Below are positions 7,296 to 15,526 of a DNA stretch of 64,000 nt, one piece after another. This DNA is from CAYOZN01 sp964408455. GTDB taxonomy: Bacteria > Planctomycetota > Phycisphaerae > UBA1845 > UTPLA1. Location: the NCBI GenBank assembly GCA_964408455.1, contig CAYOZN010000001.1, positions 1 to 64,000 on the forward strand, read 5' to 3'. How positions within the stretch are numbered: position 1 is the stretch's first letter; each line of letters starts with the position of its first letter. The position numbers were made by a program, and so were the translations under genes. The notes under the pieces were generated by a model. The model saw nothing but the letters and a program-made list of their open reading frames with translations. It made no database searches and was not told the origin of the DNA.

Positions 7296-8765
7296 GTGAC
7301 GACGTTTGCATGCCATCCTGCTTTGCAAGCGGCCCCGGCCGGGCCATCGCGCGCGGCGCCCGGCAATGCCGCGCCGCGCAATCGTCGCGTGTTCTTCATT
7401 CTGCTGGCCGCGGCGATGTTGTCGGCAGTCGTGCTCGCCGTCCGAGCCCTGTGCGCATGGAATGCGCCGCCCTTCGGCCCCGGCGCCGCCGAGCGCGTAG
7501 CCGGCCTCATCGCGATTTCCTATGCCGCTCTGATGGCCGTGGGCCTGGCGTGGCGGACGATCTTGTGGCTGCGCTACCGGCCGCTCACCGCCCCAGCCGC
7601 TGACGCACTCCCGACCTTGTCGATCGTGATGCCCGCCTTCAACGAGAGCAGCATGGTCGCCGATGCCATCCGTGCCCTCGGTCTTGCCGATTATCCCCGC
7701 GACAAGTTCGAGATCATCGTCATCGACGACGGCAGCGTCGACGATACATGGCGTCACATCCGCTCGGCCGTCGCCGCCCTTCCGCCCGACGTCGTGGTCC
7801 GCACGATTCGCCAGCCGGTAAATCTTGGAAAGCGCCGCGCTTTGTACGACGGTTTTCAACTGGCATCGGGCGAAATCCTCGTGACCATCGACTCCGACAG
7901 CATCGTGCGCCCGGATGCCCTGCGTCATCTCGTCGCACCGTTTCCACGACATCCCGGCGTCCATTGCGTGGCAGGCTGCGTCGAGGCGCTCAATCCCGGT
8001 CAGTCGATCATCACCCGCTTTCTCAAGTGCTATTACAGCCTCTCCTTCAAGTTCGTACGCGCCTATCAGAACGCCTTCTTCGGCATCTATTGCGCCCCCG
8101 GCGCTATCAGCGCCTATCGCGCATCGGCCGTCCGCCCGGTGCTGGATGAATGGCTGTCACAGCGCTTTCTGGGGGTGCCCTGTGCCACCGGCGAGGACCG
8201 CGCTTTGACCAACCTCGTGCTTCGCGGCGGCGGTCTCACCGCCTATCAGCAGAATGCCGTTGTGCGCAGCGCGGTGCCGGTCACATACGCCGCCATGGTC
8301 AACATGTTCCTCCGCTGGGCGCGCAGCAACATCCGCGAGACGATCGTGCTGTGGTCGTTCCTCTGGCTGCGCTTCCGGCAGCCGCGGCTTGCCGCCTTCC
8401 GGTTCAACATGGCGCTCGTTCTGCTTTCGCTGGTGCTCTCACCCGTGTTGGCTGCCAATGCCGTGCTGCTGGTGTACGCCAATCAGGACCTCGCCCTGCA
8501 TTATCTCGCCGGCGGGATGGCCTTCTCGCTTTTCTCCGCCGGTGTTTACTATGCCAGCGAGCGCGATCGCGACTGGCTCTGGCTCCTCGGCTATCACGCC
8601 TTCTGGCTCGTCGGCATTTCCTGGATCGTGCCATACGCCCTCTGCACCCTGCGAAACACGTCCTGGCTGACGCGCACCATCCAGCCCCGTGCCCGATCTG
8701 CCGCGGCCGATCCCGCCGTTCGCGTGCTGCTCGCCGTAAAGCCCTCGGCCGTGCATCCCGCCTGA
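7296..8765 (+). CDS. Membrane family 2 glycosyltransferase (cellulose/hyaluronan/poly-GlcNAc synthase-like)
   Basis: The 489-residue protein has two N-terminal membrane helices (~32-55, ~68-92), a GT-A catalytic domain (~105-340) and three or four C-terminal membrane segments (~360-460). Catalytic landmarks are LSIVMPAFNES, VIDDGSVDDT, the DSDS metal site (199-202), the GED general-base motif (299-301) and FLRW (338-341), equivalent to the processive Q/R-x-x-R-W motif. This set marks processive beta-glycan synthases that polymerise and export the chain. The acceptor and sugar cannot be read from sequence. GTG 7296 is the first plausible start; no strong Shine-Dalgarno is present. The gene is alone, without PgaB/C or BcsB-type partners. 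Confidence 0.85.
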   Translation: MTTFACHPALQAAPAGPSRAAPGNAAPRNRRVFFILLAAAMLSAVVLAVRALCAWNAPPFGPGAAERVAGLIAISYAALMAVGLAWRTILWLRYRPLTAPAADALPTLSIVMPAFNESSMVADAIRALGLADYPRDKFEIIVIDDGSVDDTWRHIRSAVAALPPDVVVRTIRQPVNLGKRRALYDGFQLASGEILVTIDSDSIVRPDALRHLVAPFPRHPGVHCVAGCVEALNPGQSIITRFLKCYYSLSFKFVRAYQNAFFGIYCAPGAISAYRASAVRPVLDEWLSQRFLGVPCATGEDRALTNLVLRGGGLTAYQQNAVVRSAVPVTYAAMVNMFLRWARSNIRETIVLWSFLWLRFRQPRLAAFRFNMALVLLSLVLSPVLAANAVLLVYANQDLALHYLAGGMAFSLFSAGVYYASERDRDWLWLLGYHAFWLVGISWIVPYALCTLRNTSWLTRTIQPRARSAAADPAVRVLLAVKPSAVHPA

Positions 8766-8789
8766 CACCTGTCATCCGACGCCTGCCGT

Positions 8790-8819
8790 TTGACGCTGCC
8801 GCGCAGCGCCTGCGATAAT
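8790..8819 (+). promoter_or_regulatory. Candidate sigma70-type promoter of rluD
   Basis: TTGACG (8790-8795) and GATAAT (8814-8819) are separated by 18 bp, 25 nt before the rluD start. The spacing and hexamers fit a housekeeping promoter. Confidence 0.5.
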
Positions 8820-8843
8820 GACGCGCGAGGATAACCAAGCCGA

Positions 8844-10025
8844 ATGACCGACAGCACCCCCGACGATACGCCGATGGATTTCGAAGGCGCCGATCCCGTC
8901 GAACTGCCCGAATTCGCCGACGATGGCGAAGAACTCGAGGCCGCGGCGGCATCGCCGCTCGACGTGGACGATGAGGTATCTCCACTCGATCGGCCCGAGG
9001 GCGGCCCCCAGCGCGCCAGGATCGTCATCGCCCGCAAGCTCCCCGGTCGCCGCCTCGACAAGTACCTGCACGGACGCTTTCGGAAGACCTCGCGCACCAT
9101 CATCCAGAAGCAGATCAAGCGCGGCGAAATCACCGTCAACGGCAAACCCACCAAGAACAGCTATGAAATGGAGGCCGGCGACGTCATCGACATCGTCTTC
9201 CCCACACCCGAACCCTACGAAGTCACCCCCGAGGATATCCCCCTCGACATCGTCTACGAAGACGACTACGTGCTCGCCATCAACAAGCCGATCGGCATGA
9301 TCGTCCATCCGGCCACGCGCTCCCAGCGCGGCACCATTGCCAACGCGCTGGCACACTACTCCTCGTCGCTGGCGAAAACCGCCGATCCCTTCCGTCCCGG
9401 CATCGTCCACCGCCTCGACAAGAATACCACCGGCATCATGATCGTCGCCAAGACCGACGAGGCCCACTGGCGGCTCTCCCTCCAGTTCGAGCGACGCCAG
9501 ACCGAAAAGGTGTACCTCGCCGTCGTTCACGGCGCCCCCGAGTTCGACGAAGACGTCATCGACGTCCCCATCGGTCAACACCCGACCGTGCACGACCGGT
9601 ACGTCGCCTCCGGACTCGCCGAGCGACTCGGCGGCAAGTTCGAAAAAAAACTCTTCAAGGAGGCAGTCACCCGCTACAAGGTCCGCGAGCGGTTCAGCGG
9701 TTATTCACTGGTGGAGCTGTTCCCGAAGACCGGCCGCACGCATCAGCTTCGCATCCACATGTCGCACATCCGGCACCCGATCGTCGGCGATCCGTTCTAC
9801 GGCGGACGCCACGTCTCCATGCGGCAGGTCACCGGCCGGCCGGATGACTCGTCCGAACCGCGCTGGCGGCGGCAGATGCTGCACGCGCATCGCCTTGTGG
9901 TGCAGCACCCCATCCTGGAAAAGCCGCTGGAATTGTCGGCCCCGCTCCCCGCCGACATGCAGGAGTTGCTGGAAGCGCTGCGAACCTACGCCCGGCCCCA
10001 GTCACGCAGCCGCGGCGGCGGATGA
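8844..10025 (+). CDS. rluD: RluA/RluD-family 23S rRNA pseudouridine synthase
   Basis: The 393-residue protein has an acidic, low-complexity N-terminal extension (~1-55), an S4 RNA-binding domain (~68-120: GRRLDKYLHGRF ... QIKRGEITVNG) and the RluA catalytic domain with the hallmark HRLDKNTTGIMIVAKT, where Asp192 is the predicted nucleophile. The later LVELFPKTGRTHQLRIHMSHI and PIVGDPFYGG are also family motifs. It isomerises uridines in large-subunit rRNA. E. coli RluD is ~326 residues; the difference is the N-terminal extension and a short insert around 250-265. The exact target uridines, hence the symbol, are inferred. Confidence 0.88.
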   Translation: MTDSTPDDTPMDFEGADPVELPEFADDGEELEAAAASPLDVDDEVSPLDRPEGGPQRARIVIARKLPGRRLDKYLHGRFRKTSRTIIQKQIKRGEITVNGKPTKNSYEMEAGDVIDIVFPTPEPYEVTPEDIPLDIVYEDDYVLAINKPIGMIVHPATRSQRGTIANALAHYSSSLAKTADPFRPGIVHRLDKNTTGIMIVAKTDEAHWRLSLQFERRQTEKVYLAVVHGAPEFDEDVIDVPIGQHPTVHDRYVASGLAERLGGKFEKKLFKEAVTRYKVRERFSGYSLVELFPKTGRTHQLRIHMSHIRHPIVGDPFYGGRHVSMRQVTGRPDDSSEPRWRRQMLHAHRLVVQHPILEKPLELSAPLPADMQELLEALRTYARPQSRSRGGG

Positions 10026-10080
10026 CCGCGCAGGACTCGCGTCTGATGCCGCAAGAGCGGCACCCGTGCTGGCCCAATTC

Positions 10081-11232
10081 TCACGGCGCTGGCGGCGCCT
10101 CGTCGCCTTCTGGTGATGGTGTCACCTCTCCGGCATCGGGCTGCGTGGCCTCTGCCGGCCGGCTCGCCGCCAGCGGTGGATGGATCATCCGGCCCGCGAA
10201 TTCACCCTCGAAGACGGCCTCCCCGTTCCACACCACGCGGATCTTCTGCCCCGCCTCGAGAAGCCCCGGCGATTGCACCAGCGACCACGCGACGACGCCG
10301 GTGCTGTCGATCCTGATCTCGCCGTCTTCGCCGATTTCCGCCGTAATCGCCGACGTGGCGCTCGGATTGCCCTCGGCCCGCGCACCCAGCCACCAGACCT
10401 GCGCCACCGGTCCCGTCAACAGGTATTCGATCCGGCGCGGCGCGGAACGCCGCCGATGCGTCAGCATCCAGCGATACAGCTCGAGATTGGAGTAGGCACG
10501 ATCCCAGATGAAGTGATTGCCATCGGGGTACTCCGTGTACTTCGGCTCGGCCCCGAGCAGGCGCAGCGCCTCGATCGGCTCGCGCGAGCCCTCGACCGGT
10601 ACGCGATCATCCTGCCGCCCGTGAAAGGCCCAGATCGGCATGTGGCGCAGATTGCTGGCGAAGGCGGGATTCCCCACGCCGCACACCGGCGCCGCGGCGG
10701 CGAAGACATCGGGTCGCCACATGGCGAACTCCCACGTGCCGAAACCGCCCATCGACAGCCCCGTCAGATAGATGCGCTCGGGATCGGCCCGGTATTCGCG
10801 CAGGACTTCATCCAGGCACGACCAGACCATCATCGCCTCCGGCCCGCGAAACCACATCCGCCGCGCCTGCGGCATGATGGTGATGAATGGAAACTTGCCC
10901 GGCCGGCTGGCGATGAACTTCGGCAGCCCCACGCGGGTGTGGGCAATGCCATCCTCGCCGCACTCGCCCGATCCGTGCAGAAACACGATCACCGGCCAGC
11001 GCTTGTCGGGATCGTCCTGATACTGCGGCGGCACGAACAGCGCATAATGCCGCGTGGCCCCGTCCGCCAGTTTGATCTGCCGAATCAGAAAGGGCCCCGA
11101 CGTCTTCACGTGCGGCGTATCCGCCGGCTGGCTGGTCGGTGAATCTGTCTGCGCCGCCGCCGATTGTTCGTTGTACGTCGCCAACGCGATGCTCGCTGCC
11201 GCCAGTACGGTTGCCATCCATCGCGACTTCAC
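10081..11232 (-). CDS. Secreted alpha/beta-hydrolase esterase (PHB depolymerase/feruloyl esterase-like)
   Basis: From GTG 11232 the product is ~383 residues and starts with a good signal peptide: KSRW, a hydrophobic core MATVLAAASIALA and an A-x-A-Q cleavage zone. The hydrolase domain shows the oxyanion HGSG (~86-89), nucleophile elbow GLSMGGFG (Ser ~160), acid DD (~208) and PDGNHFIW (His ~240). About 100 C-terminal residues form a beta-rich domain followed by a Pro/Glu tail. ATG 11217 is an alternative start but would lose the basic n-region. The protein is probably periplasmic or secreted and acts on ester-linked polymers; the substrate is unknown. It is convergent with rluD. Confidence 0.8.
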   Translation of the reverse strand: MKSRWMATVLAAASIALATYNEQSAAAQTDSPTSQPADTPHVKTSGPFLIRQIKLADGATRHYALFVPPQYQDDPDKRWPVIVFLHGSGECGEDGIAHTRVGLPKFIASRPGKFPFITIMPQARRMWFRGPEAMMVWSCLDEVLREYRADPERIYLTGLSMGGFGTWEFAMWRPDVFAAAAPVCGVGNPAFASNLRHMPIWAFHGRQDDRVPVEGSREPIEALRLLGAEPKYTEYPDGNHFIWDRAYSNLELYRWMLTHRRRSAPRRIEYLLTGPVAQVWWLGARAEGNPSATSAITAEIGEDGEIRIDSTGVVAWSLVQSPGLLEAGQKIRVVWNGEAVFEGEFAGRMIHPPLAASRPAEATQPDAGEVTPSPEGDEAPPAP

Positions 11233-11416
11233 ATGCCACAACCCCGGCTGAAGCTTCTGCACACCGACCTCCAAACCCGACGACGAAGTCCAATACCAGA
11301 CTACGCCGTTCAATGTCGCCGACATCCCCCACAAATGCAAATGACAGACGTGCCGGGTTCGCGACAACGACAAGAGGCATCGCGCCGCGCCATGCCGGCG
11401 GCTAAAGGCAGCAACC

Positions 11417-11650
11417 TCACGCGGCGAAATCCCCGCGCGGCTCACCCGCCGGTCCCGCGGGGATCAGCGCCAGCATGTCCAGCAGGCTGGCCAGCTCATA
11501 ATCCGCCGTATGCGTGCCGATGTCGTGTATCCGGTGCTGCCGGTTCACCCACCCGCTCTTGAACCCCATGATGATCGCCCCGCCCACGTCGCTGTGCAGC
11601 GAGTCGCCCACGTGAATCAGCCGCTCGCGCCGCCAGCCGGTCTTTCGTGA
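11417..11650 (-). pseudogene. Displaced 3' fragment of a HAD hydrolase gene
   Basis: The reading frame encodes TGWRRERLIHVGDSLHSD and continues through GFKSGW to a stop at 11417, matching the C-terminal third of the intact HAD gene at 12187-12867. By eye 11495-11644 and 12226-12375 are about 90% identical at DNA level, at a constant offset of 731 bp. Upstream of 11644 the similarity stops abruptly and the frame runs into unrelated DNA, so motifs I-III are missing. It has its own, different C-terminus (LIPAGPAGEPRGDFAA). It could only be made as a non-functional piece. Confidence 0.75.
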
Positions 11651-11652
11651 AT

Positions 11653-12123
11653 TCATGTCACTACATATATTTTGTTCGGTGGAGCATAGTTCCGAAAATC
11701 CCAATCCAATTGCTGTGCTAGCTCGGTAATTCTGAGCTTTTCAACGCTCTCGATCTCGTTGCACTGAGTCATTGCCAGGACTAATCTTGGGAACATCCTG
11801 GTAGACATTATCTCAGTCAAGAGATTGACGAGTAAGGAGAGTCGCTCCGAGCCATTAAGTGGCAGGCCGATGTCAGCCTCTTCTGCATAGTCGATGAAGT
11901 CGATAAGGTATTCTGCCACATTCGTTTCGGGGCTATCTGTAATTGAAACGAACAGGCATTGAGCAGGCTCGACGGGCAGAACAGATTCAGGAAAATTATG
12001 CATGTCATTGATAGTTTTTTTGAGCAAACCGAGTCCGTATTTCCTCGCAATCTCCTGAAGGTAGGTCACTGTGGATTCCCCGGGATCAGTGGAGTCGAGA
12101 TATCCGTATACGTGATTAGACAT
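11653..12123 (-). CDS. Unknown 156-residue protein inserted beside a HAD gene
   Basis: ATG 12123 follows TGGAG at a 5-nt distance, a good ribosome-binding site. The product is acidic, soluble and without a signal peptide: it starts MSNHVYGYLDSTDPGE and ends NYAPPNKIYVVT. I recognise no family. Base composition is clearly lower in GC (roughly mid-40s percent by eye) than the neighbours, and codons ending in A/T are common, suggesting recent acquisition. It sits exactly between an intact HAD gene and a displaced copy of that gene's 3' end. Small acidic single-domain proteins in such cassettes are often immunity or antitoxin proteins, but nothing in the sequence proves that. Confidence 0.6.
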   Translation of the reverse strand: MSNHVYGYLDSTDPGESTVTYLQEIARKYGLGLLKKTINDMHNFPESVLPVEPAQCLFVSITDSPETNVAEYLIDFIDYAEEADIGLPLNGSERLSLLVNLLTEIMSTRMFPRLVLAMTQCNEIESVEKLRITELAQQLDWDFRNYAPPNKIYVVT

Positions 12124-12156
12124 ATCTACTCCACAACGGGATTGCGCCTAAGCGCG

Positions 12157-12211
12157 AATTTGAACAATCCATGTTTCCCGACCGGATCAACCCAAAAATT
12201 TGAGCAATCCA
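12157..12211. repeat. 15-bp direct repeat flanking the inserted ORF
   Basis: AATTTGAACAATCCA (12157-12171) and AATTTGAGCAATCCA (12197-12211) differ at one base and are 40 bp apart. The second copy is the last codons of the HAD gene; the first looks like a remnant of another copy of that 3' end, marking the edge of the inserted segment. Confidence 0.7.
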
Positions 12212-12867
12212 AGCAAATCCGCAAACTCATAATCCGCCGTATGCGTCCCAATGTCGTGTATCCGGTGCTGCCGGTTCACCCACCCGCTCTTGAACCCCAT
12301 GACGATCGCGCCGCCCACGTCGCTGTGCAGCGAATCCCCCACGTGAATCACGCGATCGCGCCGCCAGCCTGTCTCCCGAAGCGCCAGTTCAAAGATCGCC
12401 CGGTCGGGCTTGTATGACCGCGCCCGCTCGCTCGTCACCACGGCGTGCACGCGCAGCTCGTGACGCCGAACGACCATTTCCGCGTCGGCGTGATCGGCGT
12501 TGGAGACGATGCACACCGGCACGGGCATTCGCTCCAGAAACTCGCGCGCTTCGGGATGAAGCGGTGGGTTCATCCAGTACTGCTGGAGCTGTCGTGCATA
12601 GGGCACCGGATCGACGGTCTTGCCGAACTCGCGCAGCGTGTCCACCAGCGTCTTCGTCTCAATATCGAACAAGGTGCAAAAGCCATCGCCGGAGCAGAAG
12701 TCCAGCGCATGAAAGAATCGCTCACCCCAGAGGATGCTCAGCTCCTGCGCCGTGACCGGCACGCCCGTGTCGCGCACCACGTCCTCGCAGACGCGCTCCA
12801 CCGCCGCCCGGTCGCCGGCCGTCAAGGTGCCGTAGAGGTCCAGAAAGATGCCGTCGAGTTCAAGCAT
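12187..12867 (-). CDS. HAD-superfamily hydrolase (phosphatase-like)
   Basis: From ATG 12867 the product has 226 residues with all four HAD motifs: I, FLDLYGTLT with nucleophile Asp10; II, IVSNAD; III, the Lys in RSYKPDRAIF; IV, HVGDSLHSDVGGA. A helical cap lies between motifs I and II, as in subfamily I enzymes related to phosphoglycolate phosphatase and YjjG-type nucleotidases. Motif I has Tyr instead of the second Asp (DLYGT), common in nucleotidase and dehalogenase-type members. An upstream start (12957) would add a basic 30-residue extension with no conservation. The 3' end of this gene is duplicated at 11417-11650. Confidence 0.85.
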   Translation of the reverse strand: MLELDGIFLDLYGTLTAGDRAAVERVCEDVVRDTGVPVTAQELSILWGERFFHALDFCSGDGFCTLFDIETKTLVDTLREFGKTVDPVPYARQLQQYWMNPPLHPEAREFLERMPVPVCIVSNADHADAEMVVRRHELRVHAVVTSERARSYKPDRAIFELALRETGWRRDRVIHVGDSLHSDVGGAIVMGFKSGWVNRQHRIHDIGTHTADYEFADLLGLLKFLG

Positions 12868-13363
12868 GATGCGAGAATAACGCCTGTTCGTGCGCTCGTA
12901 CAGTTCGTAGCCGCGGCAAGGGAAACGTCGCGATCGCATATGCCCCCCGGTATGCACACAGCAATCGCATCAAAATTTTCCTGAAAATTTTTTCCTGAAC
13001 GTCATGGGACGTTGCACCTAACGGCTCGGTTGATAGTCGCCGTGAGGCGCCTCACCCAAAAAAATGGTGAGACAATCCGGGACAATCCGGGGCGCGCTTC
13101 GGCGCGCCGCGCCGATTTCGACCGATATGCCAGCCGCCAATTCGTCACCGCCAACTGCTCCTCTACCCATTAGTAGTGCTCCCCGTTCCGCGAGAATGGC
13201 CGGCGCGTTGCCGCCCTTGGCTGCCGCAAGGCATCTTTTCCAGGCATTCAGGATGGGTGTGACTAGACTGGGCGAAGAAGTTGCGTCACGCCGGCAGACG
13301 AGTTGATTATCGCATTGCGACGCAGACGGGCCCAACGATCCATGCCGGCAATAATCCCAACTT
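12868..13363. other. Intergenic spacer with hairpins, no supported gene
   Basis: Nearly 500 bp between mnmE (ends 13364) and the HAD start. ORFs on either strand here look like chance frames. It contains a GC-only hairpin, GGCGCGC-TTCG-GCGCGCC (13091-13108), which can serve as the mnmE terminator structure. It also has a small inverted repeat CTCACC/GGTGAG around an A7 run (13050-13071) and a tandem ACAATCCGGG (from ~13073). Confidence 0.5.
12874..12879 (-). promoter_or_regulatory. Candidate -10 box of the HAD gene (leaderless spacing)
   Basis: Minus-strand TATTCT ends 6 nt before ATG 12867, so transcription would start at or next to the start codon. This belongs to a recurring pattern in the window. 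Confidence 0.3.
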
Positions 13364-14824
13364 TCACTTGCCGACGCAGAACCGCGAAAAGATTCGCCCC
13401 AGCAGCTCTTCCGTCTGATCGCGACCGACCAGTTCGCCCAGACCATCGGCCGCAAGTCGAAGCTCGGTCGCCACGAGGTCGGCGTCGGCAAGCGTCTTGC
13501 CCGAATTGCCGGTGAGCTCGATTGCCCGGCGCAGCGCCTCGATGGCCCGCTCGAGCGCCGCGCGATGTTCCGCCATCAGCGCGATGGCCGGATCGCGTGC
13601 ATCGTGCGGCTGTTCCCCGAGCCTTGCGGCGATCGCCTGCACCAGCGCGTCGCAGCCGGCGGCCGTGACCGCGCTGACCGCCAACGCGTCGCGCTCGTCA
13701 CGCGCGAGCCGCTCGATCAAGTCCTGACGCGCCGCCGCATCGAGTAGATCTATTTTGTTCAACACCAGCACCAATTCGGCGGTCGGTGCCGCGCCCGGCA
13801 TGGCTGCACCCGCCGAAGCCGCTCCCACGCCGGCCAGTGCCGCTGCCACGGCATTAGAATCCGTCGCGTCCACCACGTGCAGCAGGAGGTCTGCCTCGTG
13901 CCGGGCGCGGTCCGCCGCCGACTGCGCGGCCCGGTCCAGCTCGCTCGCGCCGGCCTCGAGCCCCGCGATGTCCACCAGCAGGCATTCGAACTCGCCCAGC
14001 GAGAGCGGGGCGGTGACCACATCCCGCGTGGTGCCCGCCACCGGCGCCGTGATCGCCCGATCCATGCCGGTCAGCCGGTTGAGCAGGCTCGACTTGCCGG
14101 CGTTGGGCGCGCCGGTGAGCACCACCTGCGGCAACCTGGTCCAGCGCTCCGCCCGCAGCCCGGCGCCCAGCGTGCCTTCCAGTGCCGACAGTACGGCACT
14201 CAGCCTTGCCCGCAGCGCCGCCGGCGTGATGAACTCGATCGGCTCGTCGGCAAAGTCCATCGCCCCTTCGACCAGCGAAGATAGGTCGGCCAGGTCCTCG
14301 CGCGCCGCATTCGCGGTGTCGGCCAGCGAGCCGTGCAGCAGCCGCTCGGCCGCCGCCACCTGCAAGTCCGACCGTGCCGCGATCAGCCCCGCGACGCCGT
14401 GTACCTGCGACAGATCGAGCGCTCCGGCCAGAAACGCCCGCGCCGTGAATTCGCCCGGCTGCGCGCTTCGCGCCCCGCGGGCCAGGCACGCCTCGACCAG
14501 CATGCCGAGAATGACCGGCGATCCCACCAGGTGAAACTCGACGGTATCCTGCCGCGTGTAACTTCGCGGTCGCGGAAAGGTCCACGCCTGTGCCGGCAGC
14601 GTGCCACCGGCAACGGCGACGTGCCCGTCGATCCTGCACGTGTGGCCCGGGCTGAAAGCCGGCGACATCTCTTGTTCGCGCCTTCCAACAGCCTGTGTCA
14701 CACCATGGGGCACGAACACCTGCGCGGCGATATCGAACGCATCCGGCCCGGAAAGGCGGACGATGCCCCGCACGCTTCCGCCGGGCGGTGAGCTGATGGC
14801 GACAATGGTGTCGTCGGGGTTCAT
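13364..14824 (-). CDS. mnmE: tRNA modification GTPase MnmE (TrmE)
   Basis: The 486-residue protein has the N-terminal folate-binding domain (DTIVAISSPPGGSVRGIVRLSG), a helical domain, an inserted Ras-like G domain (G1 GAPNAGKSS, G2 TTRD, G3 DIAG, G4 NKID) and the C-terminal FCVGK whose Cys is needed for catalysis. With MnmG it forms the 5-carboxymethylaminomethyl group on wobble U34 of tRNAs. Length is typical (~455-480), with a slightly long G-domain loop rich in Ala/Gly. mnmG is not in the window. Minus-strand TACAGT seven nt before the ATG suggests a leaderless mRNA. Confidence 0.95.
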   Translation of the reverse strand: MNPDDTIVAISSPPGGSVRGIVRLSGPDAFDIAAQVFVPHGVTQAVGRREQEMSPAFSPGHTCRIDGHVAVAGGTLPAQAWTFPRPRSYTRQDTVEFHLVGSPVILGMLVEACLARGARSAQPGEFTARAFLAGALDLSQVHGVAGLIAARSDLQVAAAERLLHGSLADTANAAREDLADLSSLVEGAMDFADEPIEFITPAALRARLSAVLSALEGTLGAGLRAERWTRLPQVVLTGAPNAGKSSLLNRLTGMDRAITAPVAGTTRDVVTAPLSLGEFECLLVDIAGLEAGASELDRAAQSAADRARHEADLLLHVVDATDSNAVAAALAGVGAASAGAAMPGAAPTAELVLVLNKIDLLDAAARQDLIERLARDERDALAVSAVTAAGCDALVQAIAARLGEQPHDARDPAIALMAEHRAALERAIEALRRAIELTGNSGKTLADADLVATELRLAADGLGELVGRDQTEELLGRIFSRFCVGK

Positions 14825-14831
14825 GACGTCG

Positions 14832-14837
14832 ACTGTA
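14832..14837 (-). promoter_or_regulatory. Extended -10 promoter of mnmE (leaderless spacing)
   Basis: Minus-strand TGCTACAGT is an extended -10 (TGN-TACAGT). Seven bases separate it from the mnmE ATG at 14824, placing the transcription start at the A of ATG. Confidence 0.45.
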
Positions 14838-14883
14838 GCAGGGAGTTGGTCTGGAAAGCCACTCTTACCCGTCCGATGTGTGC

Positions 14884-15044
14884 CACTGCTTCAAGCAGTG
14901 CCTTCGCGGAGGGGATGTTCAGAGCTGAGACAAATCCGATTTCCTCGATGCGCTCATGTCGGTGATCCAAGACGATGAGATTTCGCTACGGGCTGCACTG
15001 CTTAAAGCAGTGGCACACGTCGCGCTGCACTGCATAATGCAGTG
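14884..15044. repeat. Three CACTGC-N-GCAGTG palindromes
   Basis: Perfect 17-bp palindromes with single-base centres at 14884-14900 (CACTGCTTCAAGCAGTG), 14996-15012 (CACTGCTTAAAGCAGTG) and 15028-15044 (CACTGCATAATGCAGTG), the last two followed by GCAC. They share arms with the array at 5861-6045 and lie just downstream of the thioesterase stop (minus strand), where a terminator is expected. Confidence 0.9.
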
Positions 15045-15067
15045 GCACGCGCGTGAGCGAGCGCTAT

Positions 15068-15526
15068 TCACCGCAAACTCGGTGACGCCTCCCGGATGAT
15101 CGACTTCCACCGCGTCTCCGCCGCGCCATCGGTAACCGCCGGCAGCTGATGCGCCACCGACCGGCCCGCCTCGTCAACGGTACAAAACAGGAATGTCCCG
15201 GTCGCCACCAGCGCCTCTTCCTCGCGCGGCTGAAGCAGCGTCGCATTCACGCGTACCCCGATCGTACTCTCGCCCACATAATCGATGGTTCCGCGAAACC
15301 GCACGATGTCGCCCAGCCGCGCAGGCCGCCGCATCGACAGGCTGCGGATCGACATGAACACCAGCGGCGTGGGCGTATCGAAGCATGCCTCGGCCGCGAT
15401 GTAGGCCGCGTGCACGCACCACTCCACGCACCGGCCGCCATAAAGCGTGTGATGATGGTTCAGGTCCTCGCCCTTCACCAGGTGCGTCGATTCGACGGTT
15501 CGCTGCGCGTAATAATCGGATGCCAT
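15068..15526 (-). CDS. Hotdog-fold acyl-CoA thioesterase (YciA-like)
   Basis: From ATG 15526 the product has 152 residues beginning MASDYYAQRTVESTHLV. The segment DLNHHHTLYGGRCVEWCVHAA fits the N-terminal beta-hairpin and central helix of hotdog acyl-CoA hydrolases (the family N-x-x-x-T-L-F/Y-G-G motif). Later come SIRSLSMRRPARLGDIVRFRG and DYVGESTIGVRV. These enzymes hydrolyse acyl-CoA thioesters in the cytoplasm. An in-frame ATG at 15655 would add 43 unconserved residues and would lie upstream of the likely -10 at 15582-15587, so the shorter start is chosen. Confidence 0.8.
   Translation of the reverse strand: MASDYYAQRTVESTHLVKGEDLNHHHTLYGGRCVEWCVHAAYIAAEACFDTPTPLVFMSIRSLSMRRPARLGDIVRFRGTIDYVGESTIGVRVNATLLQPREEEALVATGTFLFCTVDEAGRSVAHQLPAVTDGAAETRWKSIIREASPSLR

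Noticed and set aside
13018..13491. 157-residue minus-strand ORF overlapping the mnmE 3' end
   Set aside because: It overlaps the conserved mnmE C-terminus in another frame and shows no features of its own.
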